A DNA stretch of 64,000 bases from Dactylonectria macrodidyma (GCA_020744425.1 JAGMUV010000016.1:868001-932000); one strand, 5' to 3'; shown: positions 44,877-55,848, counted from the first letter of the stretch. Made by a program: numbers and translations. The notes: generated by a model from the letters alone, not told the origin.

Positions 44877-47664
44877 GAGAGTGATTATCAAGCTGCCACT
44901 CTCGCGTAATTTGCAACCCATTTTGTGGCTGGACCCCACCTTTGGTCCGGTTCCGCAGCTCACGCCAAATTTACTATGAGAGCTTGAGAGTGCACATAAT
45001 CAACCCGTTCTTCTAGAAATAACTAACCGCCCAATACCTCAATGGAGGGACCGCTATCAGGGCATTCAAATTCCTCATTGACGTCATCATCTATGACCTC
45101 GTCAGGCGCCCCTGCCTCAAGCTCTTGTGCAAGCTGGTATATACGCTCTTCGAGGTCAGGGTGAAGTGATTTACCTGGTGCATCCGTATCTGACCATAGC
45201 GAGAATTGGCTGAAGGCCGCGGCTAGCCCGTTATCTTCAACTGGCGATAGGTCCCTTGGTGTTGTGATCATAGCGTTCGCAGCGGTGTCGTCAGCCTCGT
45301 CATCATCAACATCTTCCAAGCGCTGGAATATGCGCATACATGACCTGGGCGGCTCGGTACCAGGCTCATATGAATCCCCTGCTTCTAATCTACGTAATCC
45401 CAATGACGTATTTGACTCCTTTGAAGTGTTAATCGCAGCAGGGGCGGTAGAAGGTGGTGGTGTTGACCGCAGTTGCGACGCCTCGCGTAAAACGGCAGCT
45501 TGCACCGCAGCAGCCGCAGCCGTGGAGACGTTAGTTGGTGTGGAATCCGCGGATTTGATTGGCTGCGTGCGAGGCTGACCTTCCTGAACAGGAAGGTCAC
45601 ATGACATAGTTGCTTCAGCCTTCGCCCACCCTTCCACCTTCTCAACGAGAATAAGGTCTCGCCGCGAGGTCTTGCCGCCCGCACTCTTCTCGAGTCCTAG
45701 GGCACCCTTAGGGCGCCCTTTTCCCCGCTTAAAGTGAGGGTCGAGGGGATTATCTGACTGCTCAGGAGTGCGTGTGTCCGCGCCCTGCAAGTCACGCTGC
45801 CAATGCCAATAACGGTCAATGTCAACCGGCTTCAACGGCTCTTGGTCCTTACGATGCTGCCAAAGCTTGTGCCGGCAAGGAAGTCCAAAGACTGTTGTGA
45901 TGCGGCAGGAGCCACAGTCTCCTGCCGGCTTCTTAGACTCGTCTTTATGTAGGGTCTTCAGTTCCTCGGCCATGAGAGTGATAGCCTGAGCAGCTATGAG
46001 ATGCTTCACATCAGCATACATCATGTGAAGCGTGGTGGTGAGTTGCTTGTGACCGCCAATTGCACGCTGTGTCGAGAGAGCGGCTTTCTGGCTGATCCAG
46101 AATGTATCTAAGGCACGGAAAGCTGTAGATAAGTCACCCTGACTAGACCAGAGGAACTTCTTCATAGTGGCATGCATTGACTCTATTACTGAGGTTGTCG
46201 AGTGGCCAAAGTGGCGGAGTTTATCGACATAGCAGCGGACGAGCTTCTCCTTCCATGGCATAATCCATGTATTGATGGCGTAATCCACTGCTTTTTGCGG
46301 GTATTTTCCAGGGCGTTGGAACTCGACCAAGGTCCTCTGAAAGTCGGCTTCAGTGCTGCTGTTAATGAGCTGGTTCCACTGGTCCAGGAAGTCCTGAAAA
46401 ACAGGGTTTCGTATAGTGGCGTTGCCCTGACGTGTTGCCTTAGGGAAGTGTTGCTTGCATTTGGCTAGTACATTCATATTGACATGCCACCGGCATAAAA
46501 TGTGTGGTACAGCGTCTAACTCGGGGTTCCCTTGTAAGGCTTTCATCAGGGCTAGCTCCCGATCTGTTATAATGATGCGGGGGGAGTCAATCTTTGTCGT
46601 TTTTAACAGTGTGACGAAGTGGCTTATAGCCCAGCTGAATTGGGGTTCAGCTTCGCCGTTGAGGAATGCAGTTGCAATTTGGAAGGTCTTCTTATTAGCT
46701 GTTGTACCGCAAAGGTTGAACAGCTGCATCCCAAACCGGTTGGTCTTGTAAGTGGAGTCACATAACAGGACATCGGGATGTTGCTGAAGAAGAGAAATCC
46801 CGGACTTTGGGGCGATGAAGAGACATAAAATGTGGTTTTTCTCATCCCTTAGATCGTGGAAAATAAAGTCCTCCAATCTCAGCTGATCATACAGCCATTG
46901 AAGTGGTGTGCGGCCGGCAAGTTGCTCACAACGATGTCGATTGAGGAGGTTACGCAGGTCGTGCCGGGTAGTAGCTTGGACATCAGGGTCAGAGTGGGTC
47001 TGCAATTCTGAGAGAATACGCATAGGCTGCGTGCCCGTATTCCAGCGGCTGATAATACTGTCTTTGAGCTTCATGATGGCCTCTTTCCGGTATCGAGAAA
47101 ATGCTGCTGGGGCTGAAAATGGGTGGTTATGTTCGCTGGCCTTGTCGCCATTTACACCCTCCACCACCCAGACTGCACTGCCGGGCCGGGTGACCAGCCG
47201 AGCAGCAATTTTGTAGGGACAGTCTGTCATCTGAGTGCTAGTCTTCCTCTTCTTAGTCACGTGCACCCCGGCAGCTGACTGCGAGGCATACTTCCGGCCC
47301 TTACAGCAGCGATATACCGCTCTGCGAGGGTTGGTGGAGTTAGGCTTCTTGGTATACCATAGATAACGAAGCTGAAGCCAGCAGCCCTAGCGGCAGAATG
47401 TAATTCCGTCTCCGTAGCAGCAAGGCTGAGAATTCACATCCGATCAAATGCTTCATTTTGGTGGCAAGGGCGTTGCGGTGACGGCTTCGAATTGGGTATT
47501 TTTATGTGTTCGATTTTGTGTGTGGACGCTGGTAACGTGGGCTGGACAGAAAGTGATGGTTTTTGGTGTGAAAAGCCGATACCGGTGTCCAGCCCCAATG
47601 AGGTGGGTCCAGCCACAAAATGGGTTGCAAATTACGCGAGAGTGGCAGCTTGATAATCACTCTC
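44877..47664 (-). mobile_element. Mutator-like element (MULE), 2,788 bp
   Basis: Target duplication TTAAAAAG at 44869-44876 and 47665-47672 (8 bp). Terminal inverted repeats of about 65 bp are nearly identical, starting GAGAGTGATTATCAAGCTGC and running through CACTCTCGCG, GCAACCCATTTTGTGGCTGG and ACC. The outer 27 bp of the TIR are themselves an inverted repeat (GAGAGTG .. CACTCTC). A single large transposase gene on the minus strand fills the interior. Confidence 0.93.
45023..47266 (-). CDS. MULE transposase (SWIM zinc finger, AT-hook); 5' end disrupted
   Basis: 748-codon open frame without an ATG at its start (it begins at GTG, 47266; the first ATG gives MTDCPYKIAARL). Order: DNA-binding zinc region (CPYKI .. 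ASEHNHPF), MULE DDE domain with VLLCDSTYKTNRF, SPRIIITDRELALMKAL and TTSVIESMHATMKKFL, a SWIM finger (CGSCRITTVFGLPCRHKLW), an AT-hook-like KRGKGRPKGALG, then an acidic tail ending PSIEVLGG. Upstream, frames continue homologously as MKHLIGCEFSAL (ATG at 47456), then AATETELHSAARAAGFSFVIY, then WYTKKPNSTNPRRAVYRCC. Two small frameshifts (about 47426 and 47362) therefore probably kill the natural start. The catalytic core has no stops. Confidence 0.88.
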   Translation of the reverse strand: MHVTKKRKTSTQMTDCPYKIAARLVTRPGSAVWVVEGVNGDKASEHNHPFSAPAAFSRYRKEAIMKLKDSIISRWNTGTQPMRILSELQTHSDPDVQATTRHDLRNLLNRHRCEQLAGRTPLQWLYDQLRLEDFIFHDLRDEKNHILCLFIAPKSGISLLQQHPDVLLCDSTYKTNRFGMQLFNLCGTTANKKTFQIATAFLNGEAEPQFSWAISHFVTLLKTTKIDSPRIIITDRELALMKALQGNPELDAVPHILCRWHVNMNVLAKCKQHFPKATRQGNATIRNPVFQDFLDQWNQLINSSTEADFQRTLVEFQRPGKYPQKAVDYAINTWIMPWKEKLVRCYVDKLRHFGHSTTSVIESMHATMKKFLWSSQGDLSTAFRALDTFWISQKAALSTQRAIGGHKQLTTTLHMMYADVKHLIAAQAITLMAEELKTLHKDESKKPAGDCGSCRITTVFGLPCRHKLWQHRKDQEPLKPVDIDRYWHWQRDLQGADTRTPEQSDNPLDPHFKRGKGRPKGALGLEKSAGGKTSRRDLILVEKVEGWAKAEATMSCDLPVQEGQPRTQPIKSADSTPTNVSTAAAAAVQAAVLREASQLRSTPPPSTAPAAINTSKESNTSLGLRRLEAGDSYEPGTEPPRSCMRIFQRLEDVDDDEADDTAANAMITTPRDLSPVEDNGLAAAFSQFSLWSDTDAPGKSLHPDLEERIYQLAQELEAGAPDEVIDDDVNEEFECPDSGPSIEVLGG

Positions 47665-47672
47665 TTAAAAAG

Positions 47673-49292
47673 CTATGGATGAAGAGTTTCAGACAGGAGC
47701 CCAGCCCTAACCTGCTACCACGGCTCCTGCAAATAGCAAGGTTTAGAGCATCTTCACCAGGGCCATCTAGCCTGATCCAACTTCAGGACATGTCCGTCAC
47801 AAACGAGTCAGAGGCACAATAAAACAAGCAGTCACAAATGATATTAGGAAGGGTCAGCCTAGCTTTGAACTTTATGGGCCAGCAAGGGTAAAGGGATTTG
47901 TCGCCAAAGAGTTCTGGGATTGTAGGAAGGAGGTCATCTGATAGCTACATGAGACCTTGGACTCTTTAAAAAGACTCGCCTCAGTGACCATAATCGCGTG
48001 ATGACCTTACTTCAGGATGGGATGCTAGCACCGCCCATAGACGCCGACAGGTACCAATTCCAGTCATAGAAGGACCCGGAAATGCAGAGATAGCGAATCT
48101 CGAGCAGGAAACTCTCACAACCCCAATGTATCACGACGAGATGGAAGATGACAGCGACCGGCCCAGCAACGGAGATGACGATAATTGGGGAATGCAAGGA
48201 CAGGAACACGAGGAGGGAGAGTAGCGCCCTGGCGCTACAGAGGACAGCCTATTCTTGCCGATAGAGTCTAGTAACGCTACTCTGCCATCACCGTCTATTC
48301 GTCTCAGCCACGGCGAGGAAGTGGAAATAGAGGGGGTGAGCGGCGACGCTGCTCCATCGGTGATCTCATCGCTGGCCATCCCACCCTTTCGGTGCCAGAC
48401 AAGTGACACATAGGAAAAGGTGAAATAAAAGGAAGAGGTATCAGAGTAGGTAGTGCATACCTTAAGCATAGGTCAGCACAAACGCAAAACCATAGGCAGA
48501 AAATGTCAAATAAATCCCGATTTCGAGCGTGCATAGGAGCTGCTTAGGGTGGAATGTCCCGCTGCTGAATCGGACGCTGACTGCCTCTCCGGGGATCGGG
48601 CGGGGTTGCGGCGTCCTGCACCCTTTGACTACCAGGATACCTCCCAAACCCCCCCCCATACGTGCAGTAAACCACAGGTAGTCATAAGTAGCCGTTGCTA
48701 CTACGACAGGAAGAGAGGTATTAAGTAGCTTCCAATGATCCCAGCTCCAGCTCTGTCATGTACGGATGCAAATTGACAAGCAAGACAGGGTATTGTTTTG
48801 TGTCATGTTTCTCTTTCCCAGCTGCCTGTCTGCCTGTCTGCCTTCTTTTCTTGTTGCTCTCCCCTTCCATGACCTGTCTATCCTGACTCCATCTCCCGCG
48901 ACTGTTGCCCGCGGCCTCGCGGCCCCGCCATGAGGGGAAAATTGCCAAGAGGGACAAGGAGCATGACCCAGCACCGGATGCGTGCTCTGTACCTAGACTT
49001 GATGCTATTTCGAAATGCACGCAAAGTGCCCATTATGCCTCTGTGCATCTGCCTCGTTATGTCTTTTGTGCCTTTCCCACCAACACTTGCTACTGCTAAG
49101 GGGCTTAGAGGGGCGCCGGATGAGAGTCACCCCGCCATCGCAGGTGGGACAACCTGGGATCCTTGCTCCCCCAAAGGAGCCCCAATGATCCAAAGCCCGA
49201 AGCCTAGACCGATTCCCCCCGGCGCCTCCAAGCCCCCAATGGACTCTAATTAAACTCCCAGCGCGTTTGGAGTGCATCGGAACCTAAGTACC
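47673..49292. other. Intergenic, nothing firm
   Basis: The plus strand near 47830-47930 reads NDIRKGQPSFELYGPARVKG in one frame, possibly a remnant; otherwise only short frames. No repeat ends recognised. Confidence 0.35.
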
Positions 49293-49294
49293 TA

Positions 49295-50680
49295 CAGTGG
49301 TGTGCAAAAGTTCCGACAATTTCCCGATTTCCCCGCTCTTGCATCTCAAGCCGCGACGCGACCACGGCAACACAGTAACTTCATCACGTCATAATTCAAC
49401 CACACCATGCCTCGGGTGTACAGAAAGACACATCATAGTCCTCACAAAAGGACGAAGATTGTGTATATGTATAAATCTGGCATGTCCCTTGACCACATCG
49501 CGGCTGAGGAGGGAGTTACGAAACACGCGATCTTTGGCGTCGTCCGCCGGTACGACCACCAAAAGAGTGCAAAAAGTAATCCGCGTGCCGGGCGGCCAAC
49601 AATCATCACTGAGAGGGATAAAAATCATATATTCCGAATTATTGATAAAGACCCTTTTATCACAGTCAAAAGACTGAGTGATGAGGCCAATCTGCAGTGT
49701 CATAGAAGCACTTTATCGCGGTGGTTAAAGAAAATAGGCATCCAACACCACCTTGCAAGCCGGCGCCCTTTTCTCAGTGAAGCCGCGGCCGAGAGTCGCC
49801 GAAATTTCGCACAGAAATACATCAATGAAGATGCTAGCTTTTGGCACACTTGGATTTTCTCAGATGAGTGCTCAATTGCTCGTGGTGACGGCGAGAGATG
49901 GAAGTGGGCGTTCTCGAAATATGTAAGTCACACACCCTGTCTTTAGATCACGATTCTAACCGCGCCTAGGGCGAGAGACTCGCGAAAAAGAATGCACAGT
50001 CTAAGAAGAAGCCGACGAGGCATTCACAGATGTTTTTCAGTGCCTTTACTATTAATAGGGCTACAGATTTAGTCTGCTTATTCGGTGACCCCCAGGCAGA
50101 CCGTGGCGGCGTTACGGCTCGAATTATCTTGGAATGCCTTCAACAGCACCTCCCGGAAATCATAGAGGAAGGGATGGTATTCCAACATGATAACGGGCCT
50201 ACATTTAAGAGTCATCTAGTTCAAAGGTGGCTGCGCAAATACGCGAGCCGTGAGGGGGTCATACTTGTGGAATGGCCCCCATATTCACCAGATCTTAATC
50301 CGATTGAAAATCTATGGGCAATACTAAAAGAACGGATCTGTAAGCGATACCCGGAACTCGCAGAGCTTCCGAAGAATATGGCCGCAAAAGATCGTCTGAT
50401 TGAGTGTGCGGAAGAGCTTTGGCGTGAGCTTGAAGTTGAAGTGTTCGAAAACCTGATAAATTCAATGCCCAAGCGAATGCAGGCGGTGATTGATGCAGAT
50501 GGGTGGTACACCAAATATTGATATAAATCATCATAAACTGCAGCTTCTGGGCTTCAAATTCATCTACCTTGTAATTTATTATGATATTATTTGAATGCAC
50601 AATGCGAAGTCAAAGGTTGTGTGGTCATCGGGGCAAGATGGGTGGATCTGGAAGTTGCCGGAACTTTTGCACACCCACTG
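49295..50680 (+). mobile_element. Tc1-type DNA transposon, 1,386 bp, intact
   Basis: TA at 49293-49294 and 50681-50682. Terminal inverted repeats CAGTGGTGTGCAAAAGTTCC (left) and CAGTGGGTGTGCAAAAGTTC (right, reversed) differ by one inserted G and diverge after about 25 bp. It carries one intact transposase gene with an intron. Unrelated in detail to the decayed Tc1 relic at 1122-2000. Confidence 0.94.
49407..50521 (+). CDS. Tc1-family transposase (DDE_3), two exons, intact
   Basis: ATG at 49407 (MPRVYRKTHHSPHKR). Exons 49407-49922 and 49970-50521, intron 49923-49969 (47 nt, GTAAGT..CCTAG), 355 aa. The N-terminal paired-type HTHs include KIVYMYKSGMSLDHIAAEEG and LQCHRSTLSRWLKKIGIQHH. Catalytic motifs: IFSDECSIARG (Asp1), MVFQHDNGPTFKSHL (Asp2) and PPYSPDLNPIENLWAILK (Glu). 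I count 38 residues between Asp2 and that Glu (DD38E), against 34 in classical Tc1. The intron joins WAFSKY to GERLAKKNAQSKKK. No lesions; together with near-perfect TIRs this could be autonomous. Confidence 0.94.
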
Positions 50681-50808
50681 TAGGTAGGGTAGTTGTAATT
50701 GTGAAGCTCCATTGTAACCTTTACTCGTTGTTAAGCTCTGATTCTACGGGGCATGGTCACTGAATCGTGTTCCGTGTGCACATGGGCATCCTTCTTTTCC
50801 GGTAGGCC

Positions 50809-51330
50809 AGGGGCATGTAGAACTAGAAGAATTAGGCAAATGGATCCGTTTGGTTGAGAAGGCACTGCTAGCTGACAGGTCTGCTATCCGTGGCTCTCCT
50901 AGAAGGTCACCCTTCTTCCTGCTTCATGGATGGGAGCCGATCTTTCCTATGGAATTGAAAGTCCCTAATTGGTGTCTGGTCAACTGGGATGACGTTCAAG
51001 ACGCCAGAAGAAGTGATCCTGGCTAGGATCCGGATTCTAGAGAGACGGTAATAGGATATTGAAGCGGCTCGAGAGAAAGTTGCGCCCTACAAGCGCAATA
51101 ACGTTCATAAAGCTACTAAAAAGAACGCCTTCAAGCTCCGTAAGTTACCTCTAAAGGAAGACGACCTAGTTCTGCAGTATAACATTAGGCTAGAAATCGG
51201 AACTGGCCGGGGCAAGATGGCATTATGATTGTGCTAGTAAGTGGTGAAATGCAAATTAAAAGCGTCGATGGTTAAGGTGCTTCGGACGAGGGCTCGCATG
51301 TTAGGAAGGCGTTGAGGAGTGGAGTTCTGA
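50809..51330 (+). mobile_element. Ty3/gypsy integrase C-terminal relic
   Basis: The plus strand reads LGKWIRLVEKALLADRSAIR, then SPFFLLHGWEPIFPMELKVP and VNWDDVQDARR before a stop. After a frame change it continues with DIEAAREKVAPYKRNN and KLPLKEDDLVLQYNIRLE. This is the integrase C-terminus plus GPY-type region characteristic of fungal gypsy elements (YG.EP..P.EL and the L..GD.V..YN pattern). Several stops and at least one frameshift; no LTR adjoining. Dead fragment. Confidence 0.75.
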
Positions 51331-52361
51331 AGGATAATAAGCCTCTTCTCTTCAGAAGCGTTGTGTGAGAGAATTGGCTGAACCCGCATTGTGGCTAAAG
51401 CAAAAAGGAACGCAAGAAGAAGAGGTTGTTGATGATGATAATAAAGAAGAAAAGGAGGAAGCTGTGAGAAAACGCGAGGAAAGAAAAAAAGGGAGTTTAG
51501 GCTTAAAAAGTCAGAGTGTTTGCTACATAGAAGCCAAAGCTATGAGAATAGCGTCAACTGGAGCCAACAGTTTGTGTGTGATTCACACCAAAGACTCTAG
51601 GGAAAGCCTACAGTAAGCATAAAGGTACGGCACACAGCCTGAGGTAGAAGCCTTTAGCAGAAAACCTAGTCTACTTGATGTTGTCGTTGAATTCGCTGGC
51701 CCAGTTGGTATCGCCGGTGGTCGCTTGAGGGTACCATCTCTAGCACAGATATAGACTAACTGACGGGACTGTCGGAAGCTTATTCGATGCCCGGGTTTGC
51801 TCGTAGACGTGTAGATTACTGGTGGTCCCCCGGACCTGGGCACGGCTTCACTCCTTCCAAGCCCACTAAGACCAGAAATTTAAGCTATCCCAAGAGCTCT
51901 ATGATGGAGCAAGCGATGAGCGCCTCGCCAAGCCAAGCTAGATATCAAAGTTCCTGTCTCTTTTCCCTTCTAGAACATCATAAGTGGTCACGCCATCTAC
52001 TATAGTGGAAGGGAGGGTGATAGAGGTATTCTGAGACTATATGAAGAGGTCTTCGCCGGCTTCCGAGTTATGTCGGAGCCAATCTAGCGCTCCGAGGAAA
52101 AAGTACGCGCTGTGGTCCCAGCCCAAGGGCTAGAAGGTCAACATCATCGCCAGTGTGTTCTTCCCATAAATGCTTTGACTCACTTTCGGTGGCTTCTCTT
52201 TTCGCTCTTCGGTGAAAGCGGTATAGAGCAACTCCTCAGCCATAGTGATTGAACTTGCCGCTGACGACAAGCTCCATAGAAAGTGAGAAATCAGGCACCA
52301 GTGGCAAGATTTCCGTGAGCATTGCTATCACATGACCTAGCCCCAGTTTTACTACTGAGGG
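51331..52361. other. Intergenic, no gene supported
   Basis: Includes an A/G-rich patch (51400-51510) whose frame is merely Glu/Lys-rich. No repeat ends seen. Confidence 0.4.
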
Positions 52362-52369
52362 TATAAATA
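52362..52369 (+). promoter_or_regulatory. TATA box candidate of the 52442-53017 frame
   Basis: TATAAATA 73 bases upstream of the ATG, followed by a pyrimidine-rich leader (CCTTGCCCCTTTCATCTGTT). Confidence 0.45.
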
Positions 52370-52441
52370 GAGCCATCCCTTCTGGCCTACCTTGCCCCTT
52401 TCATCTGTTCTTAACTTCATGTGGCCACTGCATTTTAAACC

Positions 52442-53017
52442 ATGTCAAGACAAACCAAAAGGTATGAACATCGCCTATTTATACCATCTTATCATAACCA
52501 GATGTCTAGCGTTCTTCAAAGCTTCGTAGATCCGGGCGAACTCGTTGGTGGTAATGATGCGTACGGCCGAAGCCAGAACAAAAAGCCACCTCAAAATCGA
52601 CCGAAACCACATGTTTCTCCTGAGTCTGGTATCCTATCGCAAATGAAATTCGATGAAATAAATCCATCCTCGAGCGCGATAACAATTCCTTCACATCAGC
52701 CTGGCTCGTCCCAACACCATCAGTCCGCACGGTTTTCACACGATGAAATACCATTGACTTCAAGTCGTCTACCCACTCAATTACGAGATGCCTCGTGCCA
52801 TCGCCACTACCGGAATAGAGAGTCGCTTACCTCTAGTCACCATACCTCCACGCCCCCCATGCCCTTCCAAAGACGTGGTATAACTAAGTCATCCTCATCC
52901 TCAGCAAAGTCCCAGCGCGTAACGGCTCAGGTCTGCGATGTTAGAGTAGGGAGCAGTCATCGTTGCCACATTAAAATTGTGTGTCAGAGTGGTTCAATAC
53001 GTATTACTTTGAGGTAA
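52442..53017 (+). CDS. Hypothetical Ser/His-rich protein, 191 aa
   Basis: Single frame, ATG at 52442 (MSRQTKRYEHRLFIPSYHNQ). Low-complexity, Ser/His/Pro/Gln-rich, probably disordered; no recognisable domain, signal peptide or TM segment. A TATA box and pyrimidine-rich leader upstream are the best support. It ends 36 bases before repeat copy 53053-53615. An intron at 52463-52502 would immediately reach a stop and is rejected. Could be a real orphan or chance. Confidence 0.35.
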   Translation: MSRQTKRYEHRLFIPSYHNQMSSVLQSFVDPGELVGGNDAYGRSQNKKPPQNRPKPHVSPESGILSQMKFDEINPSSSAITIPSHQPGSSQHHQSARFSHDEIPLTSSRLPTQLRDASCHRHYRNRESLTSSHHTSTPPMPFQRRGITKSSSSSAKSQRVTAQVCDVRVGSSHRCHIKIVCQSGSIRITLR

Positions 53018-53052
53018 TTAGTTGCCTGGATTATTGATGCGAGGCAGGTTGG

Positions 53053-53615
53053 ACAGGAGTCCAACTGGGTTGTGGGGACTGGGGATTCAACTCCCTAGAT
53101 CTCAGAGGATTTTCAAGGGGGAGATTTTTCAGACATCATGATCAGCTTCAACAGGTGTAGAGGGACGAGACCTCTCAGCAGCCAGATGCGGCCGGAGCTT
53201 TGTTTTCTAGATTGTATTACTATCAATTTCATCGCAGATTTCCTGCCTTCTGTCTGTTCCCTTCTAATTCTCCCGAAAACGCCTTTTTCCTGCGAGCCCG
53301 ACCGGTGGAGTCCTTAATCTTCTGCCCAAGCCCGGATATGCCGCTGCAACCTTCATCTTTTGAGCCTTGCCACAATCCGCAGCGGCGACCCAATCCGATA
53401 GAGTGTCTAATTAGACACTTTTCTAGCTATGCTGAAGAGACCAACCTGTCTGCATTATCTGTGGTGGTGCTGTGAGCAGCCGCAGCGACCTCTGTTGGAG
53501 ACGGCAAGACAGTTTTGGTCGCGATTTTTTGGTCGCGATTGGTCCCCCTAAGCCGCAGAGGGATAGCTACCAATTTGGGTGTGGTTTCTTCCTCGTCTGC
53601 CAAGGCCGTTTCATT
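53053..53615. repeat. Dispersed repeat of about 560 bp, copy 2
   Basis: Direct-orientation homologue of 40139-40697, see that entry. It carries a small internal tandem duplication (TTTTGGTCGCGAT twice near 53512-53540) absent from copy 1. Confidence 0.75.
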
Positions 53616-55543
53616 ATACAATAGTTTACTTCTTCCTCTCCTTGTGGCGGAATAAGGGCCAGGTATTGATTCATTTTCTGATATGCCGACATCCTGACAT
53701 CCTAATATGCCGGTTTTCAGACCTTAGTCAGAGGCAGAAATTGAACCAAAACCACTCATGAGAAAGAGGCACCCGGGTTTTACACATCGCCGAATCCAGG
53801 ATCCTCCTCTACTGGACACTAATCCTTTCATTGAATTTGTTGTACCTTATCTAATGAAAATCAAACCCAAGATTGCCTCGTTTACTGATCACCATCACGT
53901 AAGGCGAGCAAACGGCCGTTAAAAGTCTGCACCACGAGATCTGTTTTACTCACAGTAGTGTATGAGTTGGCTAGTCTGCTCAATAGCTGAGAGTCGGTGA
54001 GAGCAAGGTATCAATTTAATAACATCCACTTGACAACGGTACAGTAGACTACATAAGGATATATAAATAGGAATGTATTTGCCTTTAGAGATTTAACATC
54101 GCGCACACTAATCCCGCTCACACCCTTCACCTCTCCGCCTCCTACTCAAGATCTTAGGCCCCCGATTGTCTCTTTTGTTCGTGTCGTCAACAATGATGGT
54201 GACCGGGAGAGCCTTATCGTCCTAGGCGGGCTGAAATGCGTGACATATATAAAATAAACGAATAAAACTATAGCAATTAACTTGAGATGATCATAATTAT
54301 AATATTTGCACGCGTCTTTGTCTCGCCCGTAGAACCAGCCATATATATAGGTAACCGACCCTTAGAACCTCATCTATCTTCAAAACGGCTTCAGATGGAC
54401 TGAAACTTGCTGTCGAGTATTGCCTGAATCTTTTACAATCTCGGCCAACATCTTCAAGGTGCTCGCAATACAGCCTGTCTCAGGCCCCTAGCCAGCTGTC
54501 ATCCCAGTCTTCGAAATCTAGCCATGGGCGGGAAGGCGCCACTAACTGTAAGGGGATCGCGTTGTCTGGAATGATCCAAACGTGCCTGATGAAGTCCCGA
54601 CGAAGTGTGCCATGTGACCACCATAACGGGCCCTATTGGGTCCCTATGAAAATCAACATTTCTCAATTATGTCTTCTACATCAGGCCAAATCATCGGCCG
54701 AAACTAAATACGCCTAGTTGCGACGAAGAACCGAAAGTCTGCCCATTAGCTTCCTACAATACTATCATCCCCCCTGTACACATAGAAGCCTACTTCGGGT
54801 TTGGGGAGGTCGTAGTTCTTTACTCGCCTTATTACATTGCCCTGCATTTAGACGTCTATATTCGTCGATCTGCCAGTATGGCCTAAATGCAATTACCACA
54901 ATAGTCGGCTCCTCGGGGTGTGGAAGCCGGTTTATAGGTAAGACCTATTTGATTGAGTAAGTTCGTATATTCTTTTGATGCGCGTTGTAGATAAAGGACC
55001 TTGTGCTGTAATCGGGGCGTAGGAGGTGACCTCCGCGAGGATAATGAGCTGCTAAATCGGAAGTCTCTGTCTCTGATTTCAAGCCTTGGTTAATCGGCAG
55101 CGAAGTAATCTCATCTGCCAGACCCACAAGGTGTCAGTCCCGGAACGAAGCAGTATGATATATCCATTCAAATTCTTACAGAAAAAAAGAGAGAAGCTGC
55201 TCTACAAGGGCCTTAAACCTCCGGCTCACGAAGTACAAGTGAATGATATCTGCATTGGGCCTTATCCCACTGTTCGCAATCTGGTAACAACGACTTAAGA
55301 TGGTACAGTATTGCAAAGTCGATTATTGCCGCTAAGATTTCGCTTAGGAGGTGATTGCAAGGTGAGTACGCCACGCCGGGGTTGACGCCCTTGGTCAGGG
55401 AGCGGAGGCCGTATCTCGATAATGTGGCGCCAGCAGGATTGAGGCGCCGCTTGCATGACTGTCAGCATACTGACAGACGATCTTGAATCGTGGTAGGCGC
55501 CGTCCTTGTCGACCTGCCGCGGATGAAGCTGCGATTGCGAAAG
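53616..55543. other. Intergenic, no gene supported
   Basis: Scattered short frames; AT-rich near 54240-54360. No terminal repeats or conserved motifs seen. Confidence 0.4.
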
Positions 55544-55548
55544 ATGAG

Positions 55549-55638
55549 TGTCAGATTGTGGCACATATACTCAATCGATAAGAGAAGTTGTTACATCAGT
55601 AGCGGCGCTACGTTTTTGGTGTAATGGTTTATCTGACA
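55549..55638 (+). repeat. 90-bp TG..CA element, copy B
   Basis: Starts TGTCAGATTG and ends TTTATCTGACA, with perfect 8-bp terminal inverted repeats TGTCAGAT. Exact 5-bp target duplications ATGAG at 55544-55548 and 55639-55643. Same length and orientation as copy A (35056-35145). Confidence 0.82.
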
Positions 55639-55648
55639 ATGAGGTACC

Positions 55649-55843
55649 TGTCACGGGCCAGATGAGATCAACTCAAGAGGTAATGCCACTGTATTGCGAG
55701 AATACTACGATGAAGAGGAAAGAGAGAAAGCGGGCAGGCGCGTAGACGCGTAGACGCGTTGATAGTCCCTGCGGCCTGCCCCGTGCGTCCTAGTTACGTA
55801 TCGACCCCACCCTGGGTCCAGCACTCCAGACGCTCCCGTCACA
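55649..55843 (-). mobile_element. Solo LTR, 195 bp, copy 2 (inverted)
   Basis: Begins TGTCACGGGCCAG and ends GACGCTCCCGTCACA on the plus strand, i.e. the reverse complement of copy 1. Exact 5-bp duplications GTACC at 55644-55648 and 55844-55848. It inserted directly beside the 90-bp element: its left duplication abuts that element's right duplication. Confidence 0.88.
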
Positions 55844-55848
55844 GTACC

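Noticed and set aside
47434..47616. 60-codon minus-strand frame starting inside the MULE TIR
   Set aside because: Begins in the terminal repeat and is not in phase with the transposase; the homologous N-terminus reads from the ATG at 47456 in another frame.
52463..52502. Intron at the start of the 191-aa frame
   Set aside because: Only 40 nt, and splicing would give an immediate stop; the unspliced frame is longer.
54901..54945. P-loop-like GSSGCGSRF in a plus-strand frame
   Set aside because: Lacks the GKS/T core and any other ABC or NTPase motif.
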